36,100 bases of DNA from JABRWC01 sp039961675 (GTDB lineage Bacteria > Planctomycetota > Phycisphaerae > UBA1845 > Fen-1342), in contig JABRWC010000040.1 of the NCBI GenBank assembly GCA_039961675.1, positions 1 to 36,100 on the forward strand, read 5' to 3'. The notes beneath the pieces were generated by a model. That model did no database searches. It saw only the letters and a list, made by a program, of their open reading frames with translations, and was not told the origin of the DNA. The translations under genes were made by a program, and so were the position numbers. This document shows positions 23,336-35,769 of this stretch, piece after piece (position 1 is the first letter of the stretch; every line of letters begins with the position of its first letter).

Positions 23336-24169
23336 GTGCAGCCAGTTTCCACACCGCCCGTCGCACCCGGAACGAGCGACGTCCGTTCGCCGATCGTTCA
23401 GCTCGAGGGCGTTTCCAAGCGGTTCGGAGAGAAGGTTGCGGTCGAGGACCTGCACCTGACGCTGCACACCGGCACGGTGTTCGCGTTCCTGGGGCCGAAC
23501 GGGGCCGGCAAGACCACGACGATGAAGATGACCGCCGGCCTGCTGCGGCCGAATTCCGGGCGCGTGCTCGTGTGCGGCGCCGACATGGCCCGCGATGGGC
23601 GCGCCGCCAAGCAGCACATCGCCTACGTGCCGGACGAGCCGTTCCTGTACGACAAGCTCACCGGCCGCGAGTTCATTCACTTCGCGCGCGACGTCTACGG
23701 CGTGTCGCGCCGCGATGCGGAGGCCCGTCTCGAACGGTTGTGCGCGCGGCTGGACATGAGCGGATTCCTGGACCAGCTGACGGAGACCTACAGCCACGGG
23801 ATGCGGCAGAAGGTCGCGCTGGCGGCGGCGCTGATCCACGCTCCGCGCCTGCTGATTGTCGACGAACCGATCGTCGGGCTCGACCCGCGCACGATCCGGG
23901 TGATCAAGAACATCCTGCGTGAGATCGCGGCGGAGGGCGGGACGGTGTTCATGAGCCTGCACACGTTGGACGTGGCGGAGGAGGTGGCCGATTCGATCGG
24001 GATCATCCACCGCGGGCGGCTCATCGCGCTGGGCACGCTGAGCGAGCTGCGACAGCAGGCCTCGCGCCCGGGCCGGCTCGAAGACGTGTTCTTGGAACTG
24101 ACTGAAGGGCCGCAGCGAACGGGCGCCGGGTTGTCTTCCGAAGCACAGGAGCCGCCCCGCGATGGTTGA
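23336..24169 (+). CDS. ABC exporter ATPase (CcmA/ABC-2 type)
   Basis: The ATP-binding subunit of an ABC-2-type transporter, 277 residues. It has Walker A GPNGAGKTT, Q-loop replacement region AYVPDEPFLYDKLTGREF, signature YSHGMRQKVALAAAL (SHGMRQ in place of SGGQ, common in this subfamily), Walker B LLIVDEPIVGLDP and the switch His in SLHTLDVAEE. The start is GTG 23336. It overlaps the permease gene by 8 bases, so the two are translated together. The substrate is unknown; related systems export lipids, drugs or peptides. Confidence 0.9.
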   Translation: MQPVSTPPVAPGTSDVRSPIVQLEGVSKRFGEKVAVEDLHLTLHTGTVFAFLGPNGAGKTTTMKMTAGLLRPNSGRVLVCGADMARDGRAAKQHIAYVPDEPFLYDKLTGREFIHFARDVYGVSRRDAEARLERLCARLDMSGFLDQLTETYSHGMRQKVALAAALIHAPRLLIVDEPIVGLDPRTIRVIKNILREIAAEGGTVFMSLHTLDVAEEVADSIGIIHRGRLIALGTLSELRQQASRPGRLEDVFLELTEGPQRTGAGLSSEAQEPPRDG

Positions 24170-25865
24170 CCTGCCGTCCGCACGGTTCGAACCCATGCGC
24201 CACCTGGCGGTGCTGGTCTCCTGCCGGGCCGCGCAATTGCGCAACGTCATCGACCAGCAGCTCCGCGATCGGCCGATCCGCACGCTCGCCGTGCTGTGCG
24301 TGCTGGTGCTGATCTGGAGCGCGCTGTACCTGTTGTTGGACCTTGTGCTGCGCCACGTCCGCGGTTGGGGCCTGGTCGGTTTGGTCGCCGACCGTCACCT
24401 CTTCGTGCACTTTTTCCTGGTGCTGGCGATCATGCTGGCGTTTTCGAACGGCATCCTGACCTACGGGACGCTGTTCGGCCGGGGCGAGGCGAGCCACCTG
24501 CTCAGCACGCCGTTGCACGCACGCGAAGTCGTGCTCATGAAGTGGTTTGAGGGCCTGTGCCTGTCGAGTTGGTCGTTTCTGCTGCTGGGCGTGCCGCTGA
24601 TGCTGGCCATCGCCTCGAACTCGACCGTGCAGTGGTACTTCTATCCGCTGTTCATGGCGCATTTCGTGGCCTTCGTGATTCTCCCGGGATGCATCGGCTT
24701 GCTGGCCGCCTGGGCGATGGCGATGTGGTCGCCGCGGCGGCCGGTGCCGCTGGCGATCGCGCTGGGGGTGCTGGTGGCGCTGATCGCGATCTACTGGCTG
24801 GCGGGGCTTTCGCGCGAGGTGCTCGAATCCGAGCAGTGGATTCGCGGGATGTTCAAGCGCATCGGCGCCGCCCGGCAGCCGCTCATCCCCAGCACCTGGA
24901 CCGCCTCCGGCGTGAGCGCCGCGGTCAGTCAGGACGTCGGCGCCAGCGTTTTCTACCTGGGGGTGGTGCTCGCCAATGCAGCGTTCGTGTCCTGGCTGAC
25001 GGTCAACATCCTCGGCGCCTCGTGGGCCGAGGCGTATTCACGGGCGCAGCACGGCCGGCTGTACACGCGCATCCGCTGGGGGTTCATCACGCGGGGGCTC
25101 TGTTGGGCGTTGTTCTTCTATCTCCCCGGCAAGCTGCGTTACATCATGCTAAAGGACCTGCGCGGTTTCGCGCGCGACGCCAAGCAGTGGAGCCAGATGT
25201 TGATCATGTTCGGGCTGCTGGTCGTCTACGTGCTGAACCTGCCGCGACTGCCGGTCGACACGAGCAATCCCGCTACCAAGGGTCTGATCGCCTTCCTCAA
25301 CCTCACCACGATCAGCCTGATCCTGGCCACGTTCACCAGCCGCTTCGTCTATCCGCTGCTCTCGCTCGAGAGCCAGCAGCTCTGGCTGCTCGAGATGCTG
25401 CCCGTCCGCCGGGGGGCGCTGCTGCTGGTCAAGTTCGTCTTCGCGCTCACGATTACGTCGCTCTCCGCCGGCGGCGTGATGTGGCTTGCGGTGCGCGTGC
25501 TCAAATTGCCCGCAGCCTGGTCGATCGTGGAGCTCACCGTGTGCATTGCGGTGTGCATCGGCCTGTCCGGCCTGGCGACTGGGCTGGGAGCGCGCTTCCC
25601 GGTCGTCGGTGACCGCAACCCCGCCCGCATCGCCTCTGGCTTCGGCGGGACCGTGAACCTGATCGTCAGCATGCTGTTCGTGGCGCTCGAGGTCGCCGGC
25701 GTGGCGTATCTCTCGTTGTCGGAGCTGCGGCCGAGTTTCGTACTGCCGGAAACGCTGTCCGCGCAGAGCTGGGTAATTCTGGCGGCGCTGCTGGCCATGG
25801 GCGTGCTGGTCGCGGCGAGCGCGTTGCTGTCCGGCGCCCGCCGCTTCGCGCGCTTGGAGGTTTGA
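24162..25865 (+). CDS. ABC-2 type exporter permease
   Basis: A 567-residue polytopic membrane protein with roughly a dozen hydrophobic segments, arranged in two halves (about 45-320 and 340-565). It fits the large ABC exporter permeases that pair with the CcmA-type ATPase encoded just before it (8-base overlap). The cytoplasmic stretch GTLFGRGEASHLLSTPLHAREVVLMKW between early segments is typical of this group, which distinguishes it from MFS carriers. No FtsX/MacB domain is present. The last gene of the module; 198 bases separate it from tssF. Confidence 0.85.
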   Translation: MVDLPSARFEPMRHLAVLVSCRAAQLRNVIDQQLRDRPIRTLAVLCVLVLIWSALYLLLDLVLRHVRGWGLVGLVADRHLFVHFFLVLAIMLAFSNGILTYGTLFGRGEASHLLSTPLHAREVVLMKWFEGLCLSSWSFLLLGVPLMLAIASNSTVQWYFYPLFMAHFVAFVILPGCIGLLAAWAMAMWSPRRPVPLAIALGVLVALIAIYWLAGLSREVLESEQWIRGMFKRIGAARQPLIPSTWTASGVSAAVSQDVGASVFYLGVVLANAAFVSWLTVNILGASWAEAYSRAQHGRLYTRIRWGFITRGLCWALFFYLPGKLRYIMLKDLRGFARDAKQWSQMLIMFGLLVVYVLNLPRLPVDTSNPATKGLIAFLNLTTISLILATFTSRFVYPLLSLESQQLWLLEMLPVRRGALLLVKFVFALTITSLSAGGVMWLAVRVLKLPAAWSIVELTVCIAVCIGLSGLATGLGARFPVVGDRNPARIASGFGGTVNLIVSMLFVALEVAGVAYLSLSELRPSFVLPETLSAQSWVILAALLAMGVLVAASALLSGARRFARLEV

Positions 25866-26063
25866 CGCCGCCGGCGCTGTTGGACCTCCGATTCCGACGA
25901 GCCCACTCGCGCCGGCCCTTCGCGGCCGACGAGTTGGGCCGGTCGACCGACCCGCCGCCAGAGAACGTGGCGTACACAGCCCCGCGCGGATAGAGTGGCG
26001 GACTCCCGGGGCCGGACGGGAAGCCGGCCGCGGGTGCGCGCGGATCGTCTCGGAAGGCGTCCC

Positions 26064-27821
26064 ATGTACAACACGTACTACCAGGAAGAGCTGGGCTTCC
26101 TTCGCGAGATGGGCCGCGAGTTCGCCGGCGCTCACCCCGCGATCGCCCACATGCTTGAAGCCGCCGGCGCCGACCCCGACGTCGAGCGACTGCTCGAAGG
26201 CGTCGCCTTCCTCACCGGCCGCGTCCGCCAGAAGCTGGACGACGAAATTCCCGAGCTGTTCCAGGCCATCATGGCCCTGCTCTGGCCGCACTACCTGCGG
26301 CCCGTGCCGTCGACAGCGGTGCTCCAGTTCATGCCGATGATGGAGCAGCTCACGGGCGTGGTGACGATCCCGCGCGGCACGGAGGTCGAGTCCGTCCCCG
26401 TGGACGGCACGTCGTGCCGGTTCCGCACCTGTTTCGACGTGGAGGCGGCGCCGATCGAGGTCGCGGCCGCGACGCTCGACACGCCCATGGCGCAGGACGC
26501 CCAGTTTCGGATCACGATCCGCGCCGCGGGGAAGGCGGGGATCCCGGCCATCAAGCTCAAGCGCCTGCGGCTGTACCTGGCTGATGACGTGGTGCGGGCC
26601 GCCAGCGTTTACCTGTACCTGCTCCGCTACGCGCGCTGGGTCGAACTGCGGAATCCGGCCAACAACCGGCACGTGCGCCTGCCCGCGAGTGCGGTGCGCG
26701 CCTCGGGGTTCGCCCGCAACGAGGCGATCCTGCCGTACCCCTCGTACTCGTTCGACGGCTATCGCCTTTTGCAGGAGTACTTCACCTGCCCGGGCAAGTT
26801 CCTGTTCATCGAGTTCGCCAACCTGGAAAAGCTGGCACTCGTCGAGCCGACCGACCGCTTCGAGATCGTCGTGCCGTTGGCCCGCCGGCCGGAACAGGAG
26901 CTGCGTGTTGAACGAGATTCCTTCCGGCCGTTCTGCACTCCGATCGTCAACCTCTTCCGCCACGCGGCGGACGGCATCCGCGTCGACCACACCCGGACGC
27001 AGTACCGGGTGCGGCCGAGCACCTCGGGCGCGCCGCCGGACCACTACGAGATCTACTCGCTGGACAAGGTGGTGGGGCTGGTCCAGGGAGAAGCGCAGCG
27101 GCGCGAATACCCGCCGCTGCACGCGTTCCAACACGTCGGCGGCGTTGGCAAGGACATGATCTACTACCAGACGCGGTTGGTGGAGGCCGTGGTGGGCGAG
27201 GGCACGGACACGTACATCTCATTCGTCTCCGCCAGCGAGGAGAACGTCGTCCCGCCGACGGAGACGATCTCGATCGAAGTCACGGCGTCGAACCGCAACC
27301 TGGCCGCGCGCCTGAAGGTGGGCGACGTGAACGTGGCCACGAGCACGTCGCCGGAGTTCGCGCGGTTCCGCAACATCACGCCGGTGAGCCGATCGCTGCG
27401 CCCGCCGCTGGGCAAGGGGCTGCACTGGCGGCTGATCTCGCACTTGTCGCTTAACTACCTGTCGCTGACGAGCGTGGAGGCGCTGCGCGGCATCTTGGAA
27501 CTGTACAACTACCAGGCGCTCTACGACCGCCAGGCGGCGCGTGAGAACGTGCTGCGGCTCGAGGGCATCGTGGCCCTGGAAGCCCGGCATGGAGAGCGCC
27601 TGATCCGCGGGTCGCCGGTCCGGGGCACGATCCTGAACCTCCAGATGAATGAGGACAACTTCGCGGGCGAAGGCGACATGTACGTTTTCGCGACGGTGCT
27701 GAACGAGTTCTTCGCGCTCTACGCTTCCCTCAACGCGTTTACCGAGCTGACGGTCAAGGGCGCCAAGTACGGCGAGGTCTACCACTGGCCCGCGCGGCTC
27801 GGGCAGCAGGCGATTTTGTAA
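26064..27821 (+). CDS. tssF: Type VI secretion baseplate subunit TssF (ImpG/VasA)
   Basis: A wedge subunit of the T6SS baseplate, where two TssF copies join one TssG and TssE to form the platform from which the contractile sheath grows. The 585-residue length is normal. The N-terminus is diagnostic: YNTYYQEELGFLREMGREFAGAHP, then ADPDVERLLEGVAFLTGRVRQKLDDEIPELFQAIMALLWPHYLRPVPS, followed later by FATVLNEFFALYASLNAFTEL. ATG 26064 has a good Shine-Dalgarno (GGAAGG, 26052-26057). tssG follows by 24 bases. tssE, usually just upstream, is absent; the preceding gene is an unrelated permease. Confidence 0.95.
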   Translation: MYNTYYQEELGFLREMGREFAGAHPAIAHMLEAAGADPDVERLLEGVAFLTGRVRQKLDDEIPELFQAIMALLWPHYLRPVPSTAVLQFMPMMEQLTGVVTIPRGTEVESVPVDGTSCRFRTCFDVEAAPIEVAAATLDTPMAQDAQFRITIRAAGKAGIPAIKLKRLRLYLADDVVRAASVYLYLLRYARWVELRNPANNRHVRLPASAVRASGFARNEAILPYPSYSFDGYRLLQEYFTCPGKFLFIEFANLEKLALVEPTDRFEIVVPLARRPEQELRVERDSFRPFCTPIVNLFRHAADGIRVDHTRTQYRVRPSTSGAPPDHYEIYSLDKVVGLVQGEAQRREYPPLHAFQHVGGVGKDMIYYQTRLVEAVVGEGTDTYISFVSASEENVVPPTETISIEVTASNRNLAARLKVGDVNVATSTSPEFARFRNITPVSRSLRPPLGKGLHWRLISHLSLNYLSLTSVEALRGILELYNYQALYDRQAARENVLRLEGIVALEARHGERLIRGSPVRGTILNLQMNEDNFAGEGDMYVFATVLNEFFALYASLNAFTELTVKGAKYGEVYHWPARLGQQAIL

Positions 27822-27845
27822 CGGGACCCGCAGGACGTGAACCGA

Positions 27846-28886
27846 ATGCACGACAACGCGCCCGTCGTGGACTGGGTGGAATCACATCCGCTCGTGCGGC
27901 TACTGCTGAGCCGCGTTCGCGACTTCGATTTCTTCCAGTTGATCCAGCTTGTCGAACGCACGGCGCCCGCCGCTCCGGCGCTGGGCGAGCAGGGTCCGGC
28001 GCGGCGGGAACTTGTTCGCCTCCGTCCGCGCCTGGGGCTGGGCTTCCCGGCCGGCGACCTGGACGGCGCCGCGTGGCGCGAGGAGCCGGAGGGACAGGGG
28101 CGGCTGGTGGTCACGCTGACGTTCCTCGGGCTGTACGGCAGCGACTCGCCGCTGCCCACGCACTTCACCGAGTCGCTGCTCCCTGAGCAGGACGACGATG
28201 AGCGCGTCCGCGATTTCCTCGACATCTTCCACCATCGCGTCTACTCGCTGCTGTACCGCGTCTGGAAGAAGTACCGTTACTACGTTACGTTTCGGCCCGA
28301 CGGCCAGGATCCCGTCTCGCTTGTGATCCGCGGCCTGCTCGGCCTGGGCACGCGCGAGTTGGACAAGGCGCTTCGCGTCCACCCCGTGCGGCTCTTCCGT
28401 TACGCGGGAATCCTGTCGCAGCGGCCGCGCTCGGCCGCCGGCCTCATCGGCCAGCTCACGGACTATTTCGGCGGGCTGCCGGTGGACATCGAGGCCTGCG
28501 TGGGTCGCTGGCTGCCGATCCAGCCGAACGACCGCAACGTGCTGGGACAGGACAAGTGCACGCTCGGAGGCGACTTTCTGCTCGGCGAGCGCATCTTCGA
28601 CCGCAGCGGCAAGTTCCGCGTCAAGTTCGGTCCGCTGGACTTCGACGACTTCGTCAAGTTCCTGCCGCCCGGCTCGGCCTCGGCTGACCTGGGCGACATC
28701 GTGCGCTTCTTCTGCGATGACCCGCTGGAGTGTGACGTGCAGGTGACTCTCCGCGGCGAGGAGGTGCCGCAGACGCCGCTGGGCGGCCAGGGCATGCTTG
28801 GCCGGCTGGCCTGGACGAGCTGGCTGAAGTCGAAGCCGTCTCCCGACAAGTCGATCGTGCTGCCGGTGCACCAGCCCGAGCTCTGA
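27846..28886 (+). CDS. tssG: Type VI secretion baseplate subunit TssG (ImpH/VasB)
   Basis: The partner of TssF in the baseplate wedge and a contact for TssK. The 346-residue protein has the expected opening (HPLVRLLLSRVRDFDFFQLIQLVER), the RPRLGLGFPAGD and LTFLGLYGSDSPLPTHFTE blocks, then LDIFHHRVYSLLYRVWKKYRYYV, all standard for TssG. ATG 27846 is chosen over GTG 27837 because AGGA at 27832-27835 is properly spaced only for the ATG. It is followed, after about 190 bases, by tssH. Confidence 0.95.
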   Translation: MHDNAPVVDWVESHPLVRLLLSRVRDFDFFQLIQLVERTAPAAPALGEQGPARRELVRLRPRLGLGFPAGDLDGAAWREEPEGQGRLVVTLTFLGLYGSDSPLPTHFTESLLPEQDDDERVRDFLDIFHHRVYSLLYRVWKKYRYYVTFRPDGQDPVSLVIRGLLGLGTRELDKALRVHPVRLFRYAGILSQRPRSAAGLIGQLTDYFGGLPVDIEACVGRWLPIQPNDRNVLGQDKCTLGGDFLLGERIFDRSGKFRVKFGPLDFDDFVKFLPPGSASADLGDIVRFFCDDPLECDVQVTLRGEEVPQTPLGGQGMLGRLAWTSWLKSKPSPDKSIVLPVHQPEL

Positions 28887-29079
28887 TCGCGAATCGCCGG
28901 AGTTGCCATAGACTTTCGCCGCCGTTTCGTCACAATCAAGGCTTCGCGACGCGATCCTTGCGCCGGTCCGGTGACGGGTCCGCCGGCCGGCCGTCGGATG
29001 GTTCAGATGGGCCGCACCGGCGGCGGCGACCTGCGCCGGCTATCGTCTGTAAGCACGTTTGGCGGCTGGAGAAACCAAG

Positions 29080-31794
<2,715 letters not shown>

Positions 31795-31956
31795 GGACGG
31801 CCGAGAGCCGGGGATCGGCCCAGCGGGGATGGGGAACCTCGGATCGGCGAGCGGGGGGCATCCCGAGGGCTCCTCGTGTGGAGCGGGGTTTCTATCCGCT
31901 GAGGGCGCGTCCCGGACTTGCTCCCCGAAGCCTCGATCGCGCAGGCCACGTGCACC

Positions 31957-31978
31957 GTGCGCACACCGCAGTGCGCAC
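31957..31978. repeat. Doubled palindrome / hairpin between convergent genes
   Basis: GTGCGCAC-accgca-GTGCGCAC: each 8-bp arm is itself a perfect palindrome, so the site is both a direct repeat and an 8-bp stem-loop. It lies between the ends of tssH and the convergent methyltransferase gene and could serve as a two-way terminator or a protein-binding site. There is no U-tract. Confidence 0.5.
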
Positions 31979-31986
31979 AGTTCGGG

Positions 31987-32754
31987 TCACGCGCCAATGT
32001 CCCCCACGTACACACGCGTCTCGTATTCCATCTCCACCCATCCGCCCCGCGCGTGCCGCTCGAACACCTCGCGCAATTCAGCCAGCATCGCCGGTGCGTG
32101 CGGGTCGTCGGCCGGCGGCATGTACGAGGCGGAGAGCGTCCGGCCCCGCAGCCCTTCGAAGTCGAACCGCTGGGCGTTCGCGAAGCAGCGCCGCACGAAG
32201 CCGCCAGGAGCGAAGAAACGTTCGATCCGCCCGTCACCCTCGACGTTCTGGTGCTTCACCGCGCCGTAGTCCACGGCGTGCCGGTGCAGCAGGCGTTCGT
32301 AGTCGGCCAGAAACGGCGTGTCCTCGCGGCGGTTGTTCCAGACCAGCGCCACGCGCCCGCCCGGGCGGAGGATTCGACGGAGCTCGTCGCGGGCTCGGTC
32401 CACGTCGAACCAGTGGAATGCCTGCGCTGCGACGACCCAGTCCGCGGAGCAGGCATCGAGCGTTGTCGACTCAGCGGTTCCGTTCACGCTGCGGAAGTTC
32501 GGATACGCGGCCAGCAGCCGATCGCCCGCGGCGCGCATCTCGGCGTTCGGCTCCACGCCGATGACGACGTTCCCGCGACGCAGCAGTGGTTCGGCGGACA
32601 ACCCCGTGCCGCTCCCGATGTCAACGACGACCTGGCCCGTCCGCAGGCCGAACTCGTCTCGCAGGCAATCGAACAGCTCAGGCGGATAGCCCGGGCGGGA
32701 GCGGATGTACTCCTCGACGCGGTTGGAGAAACGTTGCGTTGCGTCGGCGTTCAT
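31987..32754 (-). CDS. Class I SAM-dependent methyltransferase
   Basis: A 255-residue methyltransferase of the Methyltransf_11/25 type. Motif I is VVVDIGSGTGLSAEPLL, the acidic residue after strand 2 is in VIGVEPN, and the post-motif region SADWVVAAQAFHWFDVDRARDELRRILRPGGRVALVWN is typical of this group (AFHWFD is common in ubiquinone/menaquinone-methylase-like and small-molecule methyltransferases). The start is ATG 32754. The substrate is unknown. It is convergent with tssH and divergent from the kinase, so it is its own transcription unit. Confidence 0.88.
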   Translation of the reverse strand: MNADATQRFSNRVEEYIRSRPGYPPELFDCLRDEFGLRTGQVVVDIGSGTGLSAEPLLRRGNVVIGVEPNAEMRAAGDRLLAAYPNFRSVNGTAESTTLDACSADWVVAAQAFHWFDVDRARDELRRILRPGGRVALVWNNRREDTPFLADYERLLHRHAVDYGAVKHQNVEGDGRIERFFAPGGFVRRCFANAQRFDFEGLRGRTLSASYMPPADDPHAPAMLAELREVFERHARGGWVEMEYETRVYVGDIGA

Positions 32755-32888
32755 GTTTAACGAGATCCGTATGGATCACAGGTGTACAAGCGGGTCCGCT
32801 GGCCCGGCGGATTGTACAGAAATCGGCGCCTCTGGGTTGTGACGCAAGGCGTAGACAAGCCCCCCCGGGCCGCGGACGAATGTTTCGA

Positions 32889-32916
32889 TTGCCCGACGCC
32901 GGGACGGGCGTATCAT
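32889..32916 (+). promoter_or_regulatory. Predicted promoter of the Ser/Thr kinase gene
   Basis: TTGCCC (32889-32894), a 16-base spacer and TATCAT (32911-32916; 5 of 6) on the plus strand. Transcription would start near 32923, about 90 bases before the kinase ATG. Sequence evidence only. Confidence 0.45.
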
Positions 32917-33014
32917 TTACCGGGTGACGGGGCGGGTCGGGATCAGCTTTTCATTGGCTGGCTCGGGACGCGCGCTTCAAGTCTTGTATTACCGCTGTAC
33001 CAGGAAGCACAGCC

Positions 33015-35756
33015 ATGAGCTCATCGAGCTTGTCGATTGGAAACGAGTCGCCCGATCGCAGCTCGTTGGATTCCGGCGTGATCGGGACGCAGCCAGCCGC
33101 CGCGGTGGAACAGCCGGGGTCGGCGCCGCAGATTCCCGGCTACCGCGTGGTTCGTCCGCTGGGCGGCGGCGGACAGGGGAGCGTGTGGCAGGCCGTTGCG
33201 CTCGACGGGGCGCGAAAGGTCGCGCTGAAGGTCATTCGCCCGGAGCGGATGGGCGACGAGCGTGTGCGCGCCCGGTTTCGCCAGGAACGCCGCATCCTCG
33301 AGTTGCTCGACCACCGCAACATCGTGCGCGTGCTGGACCACGGCGAGCTGCCGGGCGGCGCGCTGTGGCATGCGACCGAGTACGTTTCGGGCAAGCCGTT
33401 GCACGAGTACGTCAACGAGCTCGACGAGGCGGCGATCCGGGAGGGAGGCCGGCGGCGCTGCGGCACATTCCCGCTGGAGACGGTGCTGCGGCTGTTCTCG
33501 CGCGTGTGCGACGCCGTGCACACCGCACATCAGGTGGGCGTAATCCACCGCGATCTCAAGCCGTCGAACGTCCTCGTGGACGACGGTGGCGAGCCGCACG
33601 TGCTGGACTTCGGCGTGGCCCGGCCGCCGCGCGCCGAGGATCCCGAGGCGCTGACGCTGACGGGCGAGTTCGTGGGTTCGGTGACGTGGGCGTCGCCGGA
33701 GCAGGTTTCGGGCGGGGCGGGGGCGGTGGACGAGCGCAGCGACGTGTACTCGCTGGGACTGGTGCTGTACCACCTGCTGACGGGGGCGTACCCGTACGAC
33801 GTGACGGGCGGGGCGGCGACGGTGTTCGACCGCATTCGGCACGCCGACCCGACGCCGCCGGGCGCCTACGCGACGTTTATCGACGACGAGCTTCAGACGG
33901 TCATTCTCAAGTGCCTGGCGAAGGAGCGGGAGCGGCGGTACGCCACGGCCGCCGAGCTGCGTGACGAACTGGAGCGCTACTTGCGGCGGGAGCCGATCCG
34001 CGCGAAGGGCGAAAACAGTTGGTACGCCCTTCGAAAGTTCGTCTCGCGCAACGTGGCGCTGTCGAGCGGGGCCGCGGTGGCGTTCGTGCTGAGCCTGGCG
34101 TTCGGGGCCGCGATGTGGGGTCTGTATGCGCAGCAGCTTGCCGCCACGCGGCGCGCGGAGTCGGCCGAGCAGGACGCGCGGCACAGCGAGGCGCGCGCGC
34201 TCGCGGCCGAGCGCGAGTCGAAGCGGCAGTTGGCCGAGACGCATGCGCAGGCGGCGCGGCTGGCATCGCAGCGAGGAGACTGGCGTGCCGCGCTTCACAA
34301 CTACGAGTGCGCGCTGTCGCTGGGCCACCCGGACGAGATCCGCATGCGACTCGGGGCGCTGGCCGCACACGACGCGCTCAAGCACAACGAGGAGACGGCT
34401 CGCGCGATCGACGCGCTGCTGGCGCGGGAGGATCTGGGACCGTACGCGGCGCAGGCGTGGCTGTGGCGGGGCTACGTGGACCTGCTGTCCGGCGACGATC
34501 CCGAGTCTGCGCTCGAGGCGGTTGAGACGGCGCTGAAGCTCGAGGCGGACCTGAATCCCGGTGATGCCGCGTTTGCGCGCGGGTTGATCGCGGAGCGGAT
34601 GCCGGACGCGGTGGCGTCGTTTCGGGAAGCGCTTCGCGTGGACCCATTCCACCGCCGGGCGCGGGGGATGCTGGGCGCGTCGCTGCTGGTGTCCGGCGAC
34701 AGGCCGGCCGCGGAGCAGGAGCTGCTGATCGCGGCCGAAATGTTCCCGGAAGATTTCGAGGTGCGTTGCTCGCTGGCGATTGCGCTCGCGCTCCAGCGCA
34801 GGCCGGAGGAGGCGCTGGCGGAACTGGAGCGCGTGCGCGGGCAGGTGGACGAGGCGCTGATCGCCGACTTCGCCTCGCTGGTCACCCTGCTCGACGGCGC
34901 CTTGAAACCGTTCGACACGTGGACGCCGCTGAACCCGGGGGGCGGCGACACGGTCCGGTTCGTTACGACGGCGGCGGCGCTCGTTGCGCGGCTGGTGCGC
35001 GCCGCGCCGACTCTGGAGGGCGACGCCCGGTCGGCCACGTCGTTGCTGATCCGCGCGCTGCCTCCGGCGGGGCGAGCGCTTTGGAGCGATCGCTTCGCGG
35101 CCATGATGGCGCTTCTGAGCGGGACGGACGACGTGATCGAGCGCTTCGAGCGCATCGTCGATGCGTCGCCGGACGGAATGTCGTACCTGTTTTACGGCGG
35201 GGCGCTGCTCGCGGCGGACCGCAGCGCCGAGGCGGCGGACGCATTGTGGGAGGCGGCGCAGCGGCCGGCGATCCTGGATATTCGTCGTGTCGCGCTGCTT
35301 TCGGCGATGACGGCAGAGCTCAGCTACCTGCGGCTGCCGCCGGCGGGGCGATCCGGGTTTGAGCGCTGCGAGCAGGCGCTACGGGTGCTTGGCGCGGTGC
35401 ACGAGGAGCGGATGCTGACGCCCGAGATCGCCTGGGTGGCGATCGCCGGGGCGCGCGACCTGGGCGCGATCGCGCTGGCGCGCGAGATGGCGGAGGAAGC
35501 GCTACGCGAGGCTCCACGGGACGGGCGGTGCGCGGAGGAGTTGGCGCTGACGCATTTGGCGGACGGGGCGTACGGACCGGCGATTCTGGCGGCGGCGCGG
35601 GCGATGGAGATCAATCCCGCATCGGTTCGTGCCCGCGGCGCGCTGGACCAGGCGGCGGCTCGGCTGGGGCGGATCGGTCCGCCGGGGAATGAGGTGTCGT
35701 TGGAGGAGTTTCGCTTGGTCGGTTGCGCCGATAATGCGTTTGGTGATTCGGAGTAG
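33015..35756 (+). CDS. Membrane Ser/Thr protein kinase with TPR-like C-terminal half
   Basis: A 913-residue Hanks-type kinase. The kinase domain covers about 43-325: Gly loop LGGGGQGSVW, ATP lysine Lys72 in VALKVI, catalytic loop VIHRDLKPSN (Asp180), DFG Asp198, and GSVTWASPEQ; all catalytic residues are present. A single transmembrane segment (about 348-370) follows, then a short coiled-coil-like stretch (about 375-415) and about 490 residues of helical TPR-like repeats (for example AALHNYECALSLG, AVASFREALRVDPFHRRARGMLGASLL, AEQELLIAAEMFPEDFEVR). The kinase would be cytoplasmic and the repeats outside or periplasmic. This architecture is frequent in planctomycetes. Targets are unknown; proximity to T6SS genes is suggestive but not proof of a link. 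Confidence 0.92.
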   Translation: MSSSSLSIGNESPDRSSLDSGVIGTQPAAAVEQPGSAPQIPGYRVVRPLGGGGQGSVWQAVALDGARKVALKVIRPERMGDERVRARFRQERRILELLDHRNIVRVLDHGELPGGALWHATEYVSGKPLHEYVNELDEAAIREGGRRRCGTFPLETVLRLFSRVCDAVHTAHQVGVIHRDLKPSNVLVDDGGEPHVLDFGVARPPRAEDPEALTLTGEFVGSVTWASPEQVSGGAGAVDERSDVYSLGLVLYHLLTGAYPYDVTGGAATVFDRIRHADPTPPGAYATFIDDELQTVILKCLAKERERRYATAAELRDELERYLRREPIRAKGENSWYALRKFVSRNVALSSGAAVAFVLSLAFGAAMWGLYAQQLAATRRAESAEQDARHSEARALAAERESKRQLAETHAQAARLASQRGDWRAALHNYECALSLGHPDEIRMRLGALAAHDALKHNEETARAIDALLAREDLGPYAAQAWLWRGYVDLLSGDDPESALEAVETALKLEADLNPGDAAFARGLIAERMPDAVASFREALRVDPFHRRARGMLGASLLVSGDRPAAEQELLIAAEMFPEDFEVRCSLAIALALQRRPEEALAELERVRGQVDEALIADFASLVTLLDGALKPFDTWTPLNPGGGDTVRFVTTAAALVARLVRAAPTLEGDARSATSLLIRALPPAGRALWSDRFAAMMALLSGTDDVIERFERIVDASPDGMSYLFYGGALLAADRSAEAADALWEAAQRPAILDIRRVALLSAMTAELSYLRLPPAGRSGFERCEQALRVLGAVHEERMLTPEIAWVAIAGARDLGAIALAREMAEEALREAPRDGRCAEELALTHLADGAYGPAILAAARAMEINPASVRARGALDQAAARLGRIGPPGNEVSLEEFRLVGCADNAFGDSE

Positions 35757-35769
35757 GTCGGGGTGGAGC

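Noticed and set aside
25149..27134. A 661-codon minus-strand frame across the ABC permease and tssF
   Set aside because: It spans two unrelated real genes and an intergenic gap, so it is a GC-driven shadow.
33021..34652. A 543-codon frame antisense to the kinase
   Set aside because: Arg/His-rich shadow of the kinase domain.
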